64,000 nucleotides of DNA from Burkholderia sp. Ac-20365 (GTDB lineage Bacteria; Pseudomonadota; Gammaproteobacteria; Burkholderiales; Burkholderiaceae), in contig NZ_JAAGPI010000007.1 in the NCBI RefSeq assembly GCF_017104715.1, positions 1 to 64,000 of the forward strand, written 5' to 3'. The stretch's first letter is position 1. Every line of letters begins with the position of its first letter. Shown piece by piece: positions 44,239 to 53,563 of the stretch. The notes beneath the pieces were generated by a model that worked only from the letters and a program-made list of their open reading frames with translations, searched no databases and was not told the DNA's origin. A program made the position numbers and the translations under genes.

Positions 44239-46362
44239 TTATGCCGACTGATTCAGGCTCGCAAACGTAGCGCCCCGCTCGACGAGTTCGACCAGCAACG
44301 GCGACGGCTTCCAGAACAGCGGATCCTGCTTCTCGAACTCGCGGATATCCGCGAGCAAGGTGGCAAGGCCGATCGTATCGGCGTAGTGCATTGGACCGCC
44401 GCGATACGCCGGAAAACCGAACCCGTTCATCAACGTTACGTCGACATCCAGGGGCCGCAACGCGATGCGCTCGTGCAGCACGTTCGCGCCTTCGTTGATC
44501 ATCGCGGCCAGGTAGCGGCGCACGATCTGCTCGTCGTTCAACGCGCGCGGCGTGACGCCCGCGCGCTCGCGCTCCGCGACGATGATCGCTTCCACGTCCG
44601 GATCCGGCGCACCCGTGCGCTTGCCTTCGTCGTAACGGTAGAAGCCGCGCGCCGTTTTCTGGCCGAACCAGCCGCGCTCGCACAGACGGTCGGGAATCTG
44701 CACGTAGCGTGCGTTCGGATTACGCGTGGCGGCGCGGCGCTTGCGCGTCGCCCAGCCGATATCGCCGCCCGCCAGATCGATCACCTGATACGGTCCCATC
44801 GGAAAGCCGAATTCGCGCACGGCCTTGTCGATCTGATACGGCGATGCGCCGTCTTCCATCAGATGGTCCGCTGCCGCGCGATACACCGCGAGCATCCGGT
44901 TACCGATAAAGCCGTCGCACACGCCCGCGCGCACGGGCACCTTGCGCAGCTTTTTCGCCAGATCGAAGGCCGTTGCGACGACGTCGGCGCTAACGTGCGC
45001 GGGCACGACGACTTCCAGCAGCTTCATGATGTGCGCGGGCGAGAAGAAGTGCAGCCCGATCACATCCTGCGGACGCGAAATGCTTGCCGCGAGCGCGTCG
45101 ATGTCCAGATACGACGTGTTGGTCGCCAGCACGGCGCCCGGCTTGCACACGCGGTCGAGTTGCGCGAACACTGCCTGCTTCACGGCCATGTCTTCGAACA
45201 CGGCTTCGATCACGATATCGACATGGGCGAGCGCGTCGTATGACGTGCTGCCGCTGAAGCGTTCGAGCTTCTTCGCTTTGGCGTCCGCGCTCAAACGCCC
45301 TTTCGAAATCAACCCGTCGTAGACCTTTTCGACATTCGCGCGACCGCGCGCGATCGATTCATCGTCGCGTTCGACCATCGTTACGGGCAAGCCCGCGTCG
45401 AGCAGCGCAACGGCGATGCCCGCGCCCATCGTGCCGCCGCCCACTACACCCGCCGAGTTGACCGGCCGTGGCTGCGCGCTGCGCGTTTCGGGTGATTTCT
45501 GCACTTCGCGTTCGGCATGGAATGCATGAACGAGCGCGGCGCGCTGCGGGCTGTCGAGACATTCGAGGAACTGCTGGCGCTCGAAGCGCATGCCTTCGTC
45601 GAACGGCAGGTTCAGCGCAGCCTCGACGCAATCGACGATCTTCAGCGGCGACAACAGACCGCGAGATTTCTTCGCGGTTTCGGCGCGTGCTGCGGCAACC
45701 GCGGCCGCGCTGGCCGCTTTGTCCGCGAGCGCTTGTGCATCGCACGTACGCCGCACGCTCGCATGCTCGACGAGCAGTTGTTGCGTGTAAGCGAGACCTT
45801 CGGCGAGCACATCGTCGCTCTGGCCAATACGATCGACGAGGCCGATCTTCAACGCTTCCTGTTCGCCAATGTGCTTGCCGGTCAGCATCAGCGACAAAGC
45901 GGCCTCGGCGCCGACCAGGCGCGACGCGCGCTGCGTGCCGCCCGCGCCGGGCAGCAGGCCGAGCAGCACTTCCGGCAAGCCGAGTTTCGCGCCCGCGACG
46001 GCGAGCCGGTAATGCGAAGCCAGCGCGACCTCCAGACCGCCGCCGAGCGCCGCGCCATGAATCGCGGCGACGACCGGCTTGCTGCACATCTCGATGCGGT
46101 TGCACACGTCGGGCAGCGTCGGCATTTGCGGCGGCTTGCCGAATTCGCGGATGTCGGCGCCCGCGATGAAATTGCGGCCCGCGCCGACGATCAACACCGC
46201 GCGCGCCGACGCGTTCGCTTCGGCCGCCTCGATGGCCGCGACGAGGCCACGGCGGACATCCACGCCGAGCGCGTTGACGGGCGGATTGTCGATGGTGACG
46301 AGCAGGATATTGCCGCGCAGTTCGTGGCTGACGGGCAGCGCGGTGGCGGTGGTGGTCGTCAT
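44239..46362 (-). CDS. FadB/FadJ-like multifunctional enoyl-CoA hydratase/3-hydroxyacyl-CoA dehydrogenase
   Basis: 707 aa, cytosolic. N-terminal crotonase domain (1-190) with oxyanion motif HGAALGGGLEVALASHYR and catalytic Glu in LPEVLLGLLPGAGGTQR. The NAD-binding domain begins at about residue 300 with GVVGGGTMGAGIAVALLDAGLP; the catalytic His/Glu segment is LHFFSPAHIMKLLEVV, and the C-terminal dehydrogenase domain is duplicated, as in FadB. It hydrates enoyl-CoA and oxidises the hydroxyacyl-CoA in fatty-acid or dicarboxylate beta-oxidation. No thiolase or acyl-CoA dehydrogenase gene is adjacent. GGAGG lies 9 nt before ATG 46362. Divergent LysR gene 124 bp away. Confidence 0.92.
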   Translation of the reverse strand: MTTTTATALPVSHELRGNILLVTIDNPPVNALGVDVRRGLVAAIEAAEANASARAVLIVGAGRNFIAGADIREFGKPPQMPTLPDVCNRIEMCSKPVVAAIHGAALGGGLEVALASHYRLAVAGAKLGLPEVLLGLLPGAGGTQRASRLVGAEAALSLMLTGKHIGEQEALKIGLVDRIGQSDDVLAEGLAYTQQLLVEHASVRRTCDAQALADKAASAAAVAAARAETAKKSRGLLSPLKIVDCVEAALNLPFDEGMRFERQQFLECLDSPQRAALVHAFHAEREVQKSPETRSAQPRPVNSAGVVGGGTMGAGIAVALLDAGLPVTMVERDDESIARGRANVEKVYDGLISKGRLSADAKAKKLERFSGSTSYDALAHVDIVIEAVFEDMAVKQAVFAQLDRVCKPGAVLATNTSYLDIDALAASISRPQDVIGLHFFSPAHIMKLLEVVVPAHVSADVVATAFDLAKKLRKVPVRAGVCDGFIGNRMLAVYRAAADHLMEDGASPYQIDKAVREFGFPMGPYQVIDLAGGDIGWATRKRRAATRNPNARYVQIPDRLCERGWFGQKTARGFYRYDEGKRTGAPDPDVEAIIVAERERAGVTPRALNDEQIVRRYLAAMINEGANVLHERIALRPLDVDVTLMNGFGFPAYRGGPMHYADTIGLATLLADIREFEKQDPLFWKPSPLLVELVERGATFASLNQSA

Positions 46363-46429
46363 GGGCGTTTGTCTCCTCCAGCAGCTAATAAGCGGAATCG
46401 CATTGGATTGTCTTGGGGATAAGCAGAAT

Positions 46430-46475
46430 TGACAATCGCATCGCCAATTGACAGAGTGTCAAGTCATCTTTGACA
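46430..46475. promoter_or_regulatory. TTGACA/TGTCAA operator cluster between the beta-oxidation and lysR genes
   Basis: Three TTGACA hexamers (46430-46435, 46448-46453, 46470-46475); the middle one pairs with TGTCAA (46457-46462) across GAG as a perfect dyad. Spacing suits a tetrameric LysR regulator contacting recognition and activation sites in the divergent promoter. Some TTGACA copies may also be -35 elements. Confidence 0.55.
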
Positions 46476-46486
46476 GTGGAATTGCC

Positions 46487-47407
46487 GTGGACGTCAATGC
46501 GCTAACGCTGCTGGTCGAAATCATCGATGCCGGCAATCTCAGCGAGGCTGCGCGGCGGCTCAAGATGACACGCGCCAACGTCAGCTATCACCTCAACCAG
46601 TTCGAGAAGTCGATCGGCTTGCAACTGGTGCGGCGTACGACGCGCCGTGTCGAGCCGACCGAAATCGGGTTGAAACTCTACGAGCATGGCCGCGCGATCC
46701 GCAACTCGCTGCTGGCCGCGCAAGAGTCGGTATCGACGCTCGGCGAAAGCCTGCAGGGCCGCGTGCGGCTATCGGTGCCGAGCGGTTACGGGCAGCTGGT
46801 GATGTCGGCGTGGCTGATCGCGTTCAAGCGCGAGTATCCCGGCATCGTGCTCGACGTGATGTTCGAGAACCGCGTCGAAGATCTGCTGCGCGACGAAGTG
46901 GATATCGCCGTGCGCGTGATGTCGGAACCGCCGCAAAATCTCGTCGCCCGCGACATGGGGCCGGTGCGATGGGTGGCGTGCGCATCGTCGGCGTATGCCG
47001 CGCAGCACGGCATGCCCGTCGAACTCGAAGCGCTACGCACGGCGCCCATCATTACGTCGACGGTCGTCGGACGGCAATTGCGGCTGTCCGCCTATCTGCG
47101 TGACGAACGGCATGAGGTGCTGCTGGAACCGGGCGTGATCTCCGAGAACTTCCTGTTTCTGCGCGACGCGATTCTCGCCGGCCTCGGCGTCGGGCTGGTG
47201 CCCGACTATGTCGTGCACGACGATATCCGGCGCGGCGATGTCGTCACGGCGCTCGATCCGTGGCGGCTTAGCATCTTCGGCACGAACATGTACATGCTGT
47301 ATATGCCGAACCTTCACCATACGCGCGCGACGTCGCAATTCATCGAGTTCATGCTCGACGAAGCGCGCAAGGCCGGACGTGGCGCACCGGCTATGGCAAT
47401 GCGCTGA
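46487..47407 (+). CDS. LysR family transcriptional regulator
   Basis: 306 aa. HTH at residues 1-60 (LTLLVEIIDAGNLSEAARRL; recognition helix RANVSYHLNQFEKSIG) and a LysR substrate-binding domain from about 90 (GRVRLSVPSGYGQLVMSAW). Start GTG 46487 places the HTH at the very N-terminus, as is normal; the upstream TTG at 46448 would put 13 extra residues within the operator region. Divergent from the beta-oxidation enzyme gene, which it probably regulates. The inducer is unknown. Confidence 0.9.
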   Translation: MDVNALTLLVEIIDAGNLSEAARRLKMTRANVSYHLNQFEKSIGLQLVRRTTRRVEPTEIGLKLYEHGRAIRNSLLAAQESVSTLGESLQGRVRLSVPSGYGQLVMSAWLIAFKREYPGIVLDVMFENRVEDLLRDEVDIAVRVMSEPPQNLVARDMGPVRWVACASSAYAAQHGMPVELEALRTAPIITSTVVGRQLRLSAYLRDERHEVLLEPGVISENFLFLRDAILAGLGVGLVPDYVVHDDIRRGDVVTALDPWRLSIFGTNMYMLYMPNLHHTRATSQFIEFMLDEARKAGRGAPAMAMR

Positions 47408-47579
47408 ACGGCCCGCAGTCCGAAATTCGCACGCGCTTTTGTACGGCAATGTATCCGGCGCGTGCGTCGATACATACGCATACACACGCGCCTTTGCACG
47501 ACACACACGAGATACATCCGCACGCTTCAATACGTGTCATCGATTGTTTGCCCCTCAACTACCCAATGGAGCACGCACC

Positions 47580-47996
47580 ATGACACGCATCGACAACGTA
47601 CTGTACACAGGCAAGGTTCACACGACGGGCGGCCGCGAAGGCGCCGCGCGCAGCTCGGACGGCCGCCTCGACATCAAGCTGTCGACGCCGGGCAGCACGG
47701 GCGCGGGCACGAACCCCGAGCAACTGCTCGGCGCGGGCTGGTCGGCATGTTTCATCGGCGCGATGGGCATTGCCGCGCGCGGGTTGAGCGTCTCGCTGCC
47801 GGCTGAGACCAGCGTCGATGCCGAGATCGATCTCGGCACGACTGATAACGCGTATTTCATCCAGGCACGTCTGAATGTCAGCCTGCCCGGTCTGCCGCGC
47901 GATGTCGCGCAGCAGGTAGTCGACCGCGCGCATCAGACCTGCCCGTACTCGAAGGCGACGCGCGGCAATATCGACGTGACGATTACGCTTGTTTAA
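47580..47996 (+). CDS. ohr: Ohr/OsmC family organic hydroperoxide reductase
   Basis: 138 aa, close to the Ohr length. Catalytic residues are visible: Arg19 in TGGREG, Cys57 in WSACFIGAM and Cys121 in HQTCPYSKATRGN. It is a thiol peroxidase reducing organic hydroperoxides with lipoylated partners. The frame is open far upstream inside the lysR gene, but ATG 47580 begins the conserved start RIDNVLYTGKV. No OhrR (MarR) gene is adjacent, so regulation by OhrR is not evident here. Confidence 0.92.
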   Translation: MTRIDNVLYTGKVHTTGGREGAARSSDGRLDIKLSTPGSTGAGTNPEQLLGAGWSACFIGAMGIAARGLSVSLPAETSVDAEIDLGTTDNAYFIQARLNVSLPGLPRDVAQQVVDRAHQTCPYSKATRGNIDVTITLV

Positions 47997-48020
47997 GGGG
48001 GTTGAAACAGGGCAGCGCGA

Positions 48021-48635
48021 TCACTCGTCTGCCCGCCTCGCCGCATCGACCAGCGCGCGGATCGCCCAACGCTTCACTTTGCGGGCCCGCGCGTCGTCGA
48101 GTTGCAGCACGTCCTTGAACACGACCATCGATTCCGTGCCGATCACGAGCGCGAGCGCCTGCGTCAACGTTTCCAGCGCACCAGGCCTGAACTGATCCTG
48201 CACAGGTTCCAGCGCGGCTTCGATCAGCGCAGTCCGCCGGTTCTGACGCAGCGGCACATCGCCGTCGATGTCGCCCTTCGCCACGCGCTCCAGCGAATGC
48301 GCGAGCATCATCCGCAGCGGTGCCTCGTTGGCGAGAATCATGTCGTGAAGCGCTGTATCGACGCGCGCAAGCCGCGCAACGGGATCATCCGATGCACGCG
48401 CGCCGAAGAGCTTCGTCGCGTCCGGCGTCGCGACATCGAGCGACGCTTCCAGCATTAGCGCATCCATGCTCGGAAAGTGTCGATAGGCCGTGGCGCGCGA
48501 CACCATCGCTTCTTCCGCGATCTCTTCGAGACTCGGCTTGCGGCCCTGCTGCATCAGACGCGACGCCGCCTGCAGCAAGTCCTTGCGCGTGCGCCGCTTC
48601 TGGTTCTCGCGCCCGCTGGTCGTAGCGTCGGACAT
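48021..48635 (-). CDS. TetR family transcriptional regulator
   Basis: 204 aa. HTH residues about 15-58 (DLLQAASRLMQQGRKPSLEEIAEEAMVSRATAYRHFPSM; recognition helix VSRATAYRHF). The C-terminal ligand domain is unassigned. ATG 48635 lies 1 nt after the stop of the NTF2-like gene, so both are one operon. A dyad TGAGAC-TCTT-GTCTCA sits upstream of that operon and is a likely autoregulatory operator. Confidence 0.9.
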   Translation of the reverse strand: MSDATTSGRENQKRRTRKDLLQAASRLMQQGRKPSLEEIAEEAMVSRATAYRHFPSMDALMLEASLDVATPDATKLFGARASDDPVARLARVDTALHDMILANEAPLRMMLAHSLERVAKGDIDGDVPLRQNRRTALIEAALEPVQDQFRPGALETLTQALALVIGTESMVVFKDVLQLDDARARKVKRWAIRALVDAARRADE

Positions 48636-48636
48636 A

Positions 48637-49059
48637 TCAGGCTTGCGGCAACTGCTGGATGATGGCGGCAAGATCGACCCACACGTTCTCGCGGCTGATG
48701 TGCCCGCTTTCCGCGAATTCGAGCACGTGCAACATGCGGAATTGCAACGGACGTCCACGCCCTTCGAGCCCGAACGGCCGCCCCGGCGCTTTCCCGCTCC
48801 ATAGCGATTCATCGACGACGAAACCGTCCCCGTAAAGGCGCCGCAAGCATTCGACGCGGCTCTCAGACAGATCCGCAAACAGCGCTTCGTAGAACGGCCG
48901 TACGTCAGACCGGCCGCGCACCGGGCCCGCTGGCCAGCCGACCACGTCGTGCTCGACCTCCGGCGTGAGCGTGGCGAGTACGCCTTCGACATCGTCGGAC
49001 CGCTCGAAACCGAAGTGCTCTTCGATCTTCCTGTCCATCTGCACAGGCGTCAGCGTCAT
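48637..49059 (-). CDS. NTF2-like (SnoaL-type) protein
   Basis: 140 aa cone-shaped alpha/beta barrel fold of the NTF2/SnoaL family, recognised by RKIEEHFGFERSDDVEGVLATLTPEVEHDVVG and a late FRMLHVLEFAESGHISRENVWVD strand pair. Such proteins are isomerases, hydrolases or ligand-binding proteins; the function here is unknown. AGGAGG lies 5 nt before ATG 49059. Co-transcribed with the downstream TetR gene, whose ligand may be related to this protein's substrate. Confidence 0.82.
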   Translation of the reverse strand: MTLTPVQMDRKIEEHFGFERSDDVEGVLATLTPEVEHDVVGWPAGPVRGRSDVRPFYEALFADLSESRVECLRRLYGDGFVVDESLWSGKAPGRPFGLEGRGRPLQFRMLHVLEFAESGHISRENVWVDLAAIIQQLPQA

Positions 49060-49109
49060 GATTGCCTCCTCGCGCGGTGATGTCCGCATCGTTTGCCAAT
49101 TCATTCTAG

Positions 49110-49125
49110 TGAGACTCTTGTCTCA
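49110..49125. promoter_or_regulatory. Candidate TetR operator upstream of the NTF2-tetR operon
   Basis: TGAGAC-TCTT-GTCTCA, a perfect 6-bp inverted repeat with a 4-nt spacer, 51 nt upstream of the NTF2 start and within the divergent spacer to the AraC gene. Typical size for a TetR dimer site. Confidence 0.6.
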
Positions 49126-49253
49126 TTACAAGATCGTAATATAGCCTCATACCCGCGGTTAAAATCTGGTTAAGATCGTCGCGATATGCGCAGTACCGTC
49201 CAGCCAGCTTTTCGTGCAATCGGAATCAACTTCCTCCGGGTTCATTCATAGCC

Positions 49254-50246
49254 TTGAAGATCGAGCATCCGGCCAACGACCCCAGGCGGCCCCAGTACGC
49301 GCACGACTACTTCACTACCGCCAGCGAGTCGCCGCAGCAGCAACTGCTCGCCTGGAGAAATCGCATCGGTCATATCCTCGATGTGCCCGTTTCGAACGGT
49401 CAGCGTGACAAGGGCTTTCGCGGCAGCATCGACACGCACCGCTTCGCCGATCTGACCTTGATGGACTGCCGCACCGACGCCGTCTCGCAGGCGCGCTCCG
49501 CGGCGAGAATCTCCACGGATGGCGTGCGCCAGTTCGTGTTCCACGTGCTCGTCGATGGCCAGATCGAAACGACGACGGGCATGCATCCGAAACGCGCCGC
49601 CACGCAGATCAAACCCGGCATTCTCGCGCTCGACATGGGGCAGCCGATGCGCATGGCGCGCACCGACTGCCGCTTGCTGGCGTTCTTCCTGCCGCGCGAG
49701 CTGCTTGCGTCGGTTGTGCCCGAGCCTGAGTCGATTCACGGCAACGTGGTCGAATACGATTCGCCGCTCGCGCGCCTGATTCCGGGTTATCTCGCGGCGC
49801 TATCGCAAACCGGCCCGTCGACGAATCCCGCCGACTTCTACGACGCGCTGAAAACCTGCGCGCTGCTGATTGCGGCAGCGTTCGGCAAGGATGCGCGCCT
49901 GTCGGGTGGTGCACGCGCGGCCGCGCGCGCCGCCGTGTTCGGCACCATCCGGCGTTATATCGAAGCCAATCTGCACGAACCCGATCTTTCGCCCGACAGT
50001 GTGCTGGTCGCGTCGCAGTTGTCGCGTCCGACGCTTTACCGGATGTTCGAAAGCGAAGGCGGACTGGCCGCCTATATCCGCAACCGCCGGTTGAGCGTGG
50101 CCGCCGACGAATTGCGCCGCTATCCGCACAAGGCGGTCGTGGAAATCGCGTATGGACTCGGCTTCAACAGCGCGTCCGATTTCACGCGCGCGTTCCGCCG
50201 CGCATTCGACATGTCGCCGCTCGATTTCAGGATGTTCACCCTTTAG
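49254..50246 (+). CDS. AraC family transcriptional regulator
   Basis: 330 aa. N-terminal AraC-binding-like domain (residues about 30-200, including GFRGSIDTHRFADLTLMDC). C-terminal double HTH: LSRPTLYRMFESEGGLAAYIRNRRL and VVEIAYGLGFNSASDFTRAFRRAFDMSPLDFR, the classic AraC signature. The only in-frame start is TTG at 49254, without a good ribosome-binding site, so the exact N-terminus is uncertain. It is 43 nt upstream of the antiporter gene on the same strand and may control it, or the divergent NTF2-TetR pair. Confidence 0.88.
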   Translation: MKIEHPANDPRRPQYAHDYFTTASESPQQQLLAWRNRIGHILDVPVSNGQRDKGFRGSIDTHRFADLTLMDCRTDAVSQARSAARISTDGVRQFVFHVLVDGQIETTTGMHPKRAATQIKPGILALDMGQPMRMARTDCRLLAFFLPRELLASVVPEPESIHGNVVEYDSPLARLIPGYLAALSQTGPSTNPADFYDALKTCALLIAAAFGKDARLSGGARAAARAAVFGTIRRYIEANLHEPDLSPDSVLVASQLSRPTLYRMFESEGGLAAYIRNRRLSVAADELRRYPHKAVVEIAYGLGFNSASDFTRAFRRAFDMSPLDFRMFTL

Positions 50247-50289
50247 CGTTCTCGTCGCGGCGTTCAACACACGCTCAACAGGAGAAGCC

Positions 50290-51873
50290 ATGTCGGCTGT
50301 ATCGGCATTCAAGCTGGTGCTGCTTTCGCTGATTGCGATCATCGCGCTCGAACTGCTGGCGCGACGCCTGCGCCTGCCGCCCGCGGCGGCCTTGCTGGTC
50401 GGCGGCGCTGCGATGGCGTTCGCGCCGGGTCTGCCGCCCATCGTGCTCGACCCCGATCTCGTGCTGATCGTTTTCCTGCCGCCCTTGCTGATGGATGGCG
50501 CGTACTTCTTCGTCTGGACCGACTTCAAGCGGCATCTCAAGCCCATATTGCTGTTCGCCATCGGCGCGGTCGCGTTCACGACGTGGATCGTCGGCGTGGT
50601 CGTGCATTTTGTGGTGCCGTCGCTGCCGTGGGCCGCCTGTTTCGCACTCGGCGCTGTCGTGTCTCCGCCGGATGCCGTCGCAGCGAAAGCAGTGCTGGAG
50701 CGGCTCGCGCTGCCGCGCCGCCTGATGGTGCTGCTCGAAGGCGAAAGCCTGCTCAACGACGCTGCTGGCCTCGTGCTGTTCCGCTTCGCCGTCGCCGCTG
50801 CGCTCACGGGCGCGTTCAGCGCGTCGCATGCGGTGCTTGGCTTTGCCGCGCTGGCAGTCGGCGGCGTAGTGGTCGGATGCGTGGTCGGCTACATCGTAGT
50901 GTGTCTGCTGCGCCTGCTCGATGACGACTATCTGATCATCACCACTTCCGTGATCTCGGCGTGGATCAGCTATATCGCAGGCGAAATGCTTGGCGTGTCG
51001 AGCGTCATTTCGACGGTGACGTGCGGGATGCTGCTCGGCTGGCATCAGCATGAAGTGTTTTCCGCCACCGTGCGCACGCGTGGGACCGCGTTCTGGCAAG
51101 TGGTCGTGTTTGTATTTGAAGCGCTGGTGTTCGTGCTGATCGGGCTGTCGCTGCGCAGCGTGATGCAACGGCTCGGCGGTATCGACAACGCGCTTGCAGA
51201 ACTCGGCCCAGCGGCGATGGCGACGGTGGTCACCGTCGTGCTGTCACGCTGCGTGTGGACCTTCGGACTCGAAGCGATCAACGCGGTTCTGCACCGCATT
51301 TCGCGACGCATCGCACCGCGCGCCGACTGGCGCTCCGCTTCCGTCGTGAGCTGGGCGGGCATGCGCGGCGTCGTGACCCTGGCGATCGCGCTGTCGCTGC
51401 CCGAAAGCATGCCGGGCCGCGATCTGATCCTGTTCTCCGCGTTCGTCGTCATCCTGTTTACGGTGCTACTGCAAGGCACGACGATCGGACTGGTGATCCG
51501 TCTCGTCAAGCCGGACGGCGACACTCACGCATCGACGTATCTCAGCGAGCCGCAGGCGTGGACGCGGCTCGAAGCGGCACAGCTGGAAGCGATCAAGCCG
51601 CTTGTTTATGCGCCCGACGGCAGCGTGCTGCATCCACGGCTACTCGAGCAGTACAGCTACCGGGCCCGCATCACGCAAGAGTTCGAGCACGCGGAAAGCT
51701 TCCCGCTGGAAGCGCGCAAGGCGCACTACGACGTCGTGCTCGCCGCAATCGCGGCCGGACGCGCGGAACTGTTGCGCATGCATCGCAGCGGCCAGATTCA
51801 CGACGACATGCTGCACACGATGGAACACGATCTCGACCTGCAGGAAATGTCGTCGCGTCACGCACGGGGCTAG
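50290..51873 (+). CDS. CPA1-type Na+/H+ antiporter
   Basis: 527 aa. About 12 membrane helices then a cytoplasmic tail (about residues 410-527). CPA1 landmarks: FLPPLLMDGAYFF, ALGAVVSPPDAVAAKAVL (ion-binding Asp) and GESLLNDAAGLVLFRFAV. It would exchange cytoplasmic Na+ or K+ for protons. AGGAGAA lies 5 nt before ATG 50290; the longer frame upstream overlaps the AraC gene and is not used. The C-terminal tail has conserved-looking charged helices (YDVVLAAIAAGRAELLRMHRSG). Confidence 0.9.
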   Translation: MSAVSAFKLVLLSLIAIIALELLARRLRLPPAAALLVGGAAMAFAPGLPPIVLDPDLVLIVFLPPLLMDGAYFFVWTDFKRHLKPILLFAIGAVAFTTWIVGVVVHFVVPSLPWAACFALGAVVSPPDAVAAKAVLERLALPRRLMVLLEGESLLNDAAGLVLFRFAVAAALTGAFSASHAVLGFAALAVGGVVVGCVVGYIVVCLLRLLDDDYLIITTSVISAWISYIAGEMLGVSSVISTVTCGMLLGWHQHEVFSATVRTRGTAFWQVVVFVFEALVFVLIGLSLRSVMQRLGGIDNALAELGPAAMATVVTVVLSRCVWTFGLEAINAVLHRISRRIAPRADWRSASVVSWAGMRGVVTLAIALSLPESMPGRDLILFSAFVVILFTVLLQGTTIGLVIRLVKPDGDTHASTYLSEPQAWTRLEAAQLEAIKPLVYAPDGSVLHPRLLEQYSYRARITQEFEHAESFPLEARKAHYDVVLAAIAAGRAELLRMHRSGQIHDDMLHTMEHDLDLQEMSSRHARG

Positions 51874-52267
51874 GCGCAGCGTTGGCGGCCGCCTCAAGTA
51901 ATGATCGACGCGTGCCGATATGCAGTTGAGGCACTGCCCCATCCAATTCCCTAGCTGCCGTCAGGGCCTGATATGCGCGCTGCATTCGCCGCAAGTGTTT
52001 GCTTACCTGTTTCGACCGCACGGTCACGTCATGTAATCAGGCCCTTGTTTCACGGCAATCGTTTGCGCTCCGCCGACTCGCCTGTCCCGCCGTTCGACCC
52101 GCCATGCTCTTCGATCCGCCGCGCCGCTGACGCCTGCTGTCGCGCGGCTGCGCTCGTCGCGCCGGAAAAGCCTGTGTCGCGAGGCGGGCTGCGACGGCAT
52201 GCTGCCGGGCGCACACGCCGTCGCTGAAGGTCCGCCCGATCCACCCGACACTGAAAGCGATTCTCAC
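51874..52267. other. Intergenic region with distant inverted repeat
   Basis: 394 bp without a supportable gene. AGGGCCTGAT (51963-51972) and ATCAGGCCCT (52036-52045) are perfect complements enclosing 63 nt, a possible structured leader of the downstream binding-protein gene or an operator pair. The rest is GC-rich and featureless by eye. Confidence 0.45.
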
Positions 52268-53563
52268 GTGCGCCGACTTACCCTTGCCTCCCTGCTATCC
52301 GGCCTGGTGACTGTGATTTTTTTGTCGTTGTACGGTTGTCATCAGAAGGATTCCGCTGCGCCGGCCGCAACCGCGCCGACGAAGACGATCATCACCGCGC
52401 TGATCTGGGCGCCCGACTGGCCGGAAGAAATGCTGCAGATCGCCGCGGCATTCAGCAAGGAGAATCCCGATATCGGCGTGAACGTGCAGTTCATGGTCGG
52501 CAATTCGGTCGAGGCGAACATCAAGCCGCGCGTCGCCTCGGGCAATCTGCCCGACCTCGTCAGCGTGAACCCGAATGCGTACTCGGCGGAACTGGCCGAC
52601 CAGGGCATCCTCGCCGACGTCAGCAAGACGACGGCGTGGAACAACATGATCGACCCGTTGAAGGGCGACTGGACGAGCCGTCAATCGAAAGCGTTCGGCA
52701 TTTCCGGCGGCGTGGCGACGGTGCTGATGTACTACAACGAGGATATGTTCGCGAAAGCCGGGGTCCCGGCGCTACCGACGAATTTTCGCGAGTTCCTCGC
52801 CGTATGCGAACAGCTCAAGCGCGCGGGTTTCACGCCCGTGATGTGGAATGGCGGGTTTCCGAACATGCTGGGCAATGGGCCGTTCAGCTTCGGATTCGCG
52901 AATAACGTGGTGGCGCGCGAACCCGCGTGGAAGAAGAAAATCGACGACGGCACGCTGAATCTGAACACACCCGCCGTCGCCGATATTTTTGCCAAAATGT
53001 CGCTGATCCCGGAACGCGGCTACGTGCAGGACGGATACATGGCGACGGACTACGACGGCGGCATCCGCCTGTTCAAGGAAGGCAAGGTCGCCATGGCGAT
53101 TCACGGCAGCTGGGCCGCCGGTCTGCTGCTGCACGGCAATGCCTTCGAGACGGGCGTGTTCGTGCCGCCGTGGAATGCGCCGGGCAAGCGGCCCGTGCCG
53201 ATCATCGGCAGCGAAACGGGCTTTGCCGTGCTGGAAACGCCGAACAAGGCCGCCGCCATGCGCTTTCTCGAGTTCATCGCCGGCAAGGGTTTCGCGATTC
53301 TCCAGGCGAAACGCCAGAACATCTCGCCGTTCCGGCAGAGCACGGGCGCGATGGCGGGCGACCCGAAGATCGCCGCGTACACTGAGGCTGTCAGTCGTTA
53401 TCCCGTCACGGCAAGCCCATATTATTCGGTGCTTCCGTCAAACTCGATCGAGCGTCTGCATCGCCTGATGCAGGATGTCCTGTTGAACAGGATCACGCCC
53501 AGACAGGCCGCCCAATTGCTGGACGCGTCCGTCAAGAACGAAGCAAAGATGCATTACAAATGA
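52268..53563 (+). CDS. Family 1 extracellular solute-binding lipoprotein
   Basis: 431 aa. GTG 52268 starts a signal peptide with lipobox LSLYGC (about residue 24). The mature protein is a carbohydrate-type (MalE/UgpB-like) periplasmic binding protein: MLQIAAAFSKENPDIGVNVQFMVG, RVASGNLPDLVSVNPNAYSAELADQG and YYNEDMFAKAGVPALPTNFREFLAVC are family patterns. No ABC permease or ATPase genes are near. Instead its stop overlaps the start of a Cache-GGDEF-EAL gene by 4 nt, so it probably acts as a ligand-sensing subunit for that protein. Ligand unknown. Confidence 0.88.
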   Translation: MRRLTLASLLSGLVTVIFLSLYGCHQKDSAAPAATAPTKTIITALIWAPDWPEEMLQIAAAFSKENPDIGVNVQFMVGNSVEANIKPRVASGNLPDLVSVNPNAYSAELADQGILADVSKTTAWNNMIDPLKGDWTSRQSKAFGISGGVATVLMYYNEDMFAKAGVPALPTNFREFLAVCEQLKRAGFTPVMWNGGFPNMLGNGPFSFGFANNVVAREPAWKKKIDDGTLNLNTPAVADIFAKMSLIPERGYVQDGYMATDYDGGIRLFKEGKVAMAIHGSWAAGLLLHGNAFETGVFVPPWNAPGKRPVPIIGSETGFAVLETPNKAAAMRFLEFIAGKGFAILQAKRQNISPFRQSTGAMAGDPKIAAYTEAVSRYPVTASPYYSVLPSNSIERLHRLMQDVLLNRITPRQAAQLLDASVKNEAKMHYK

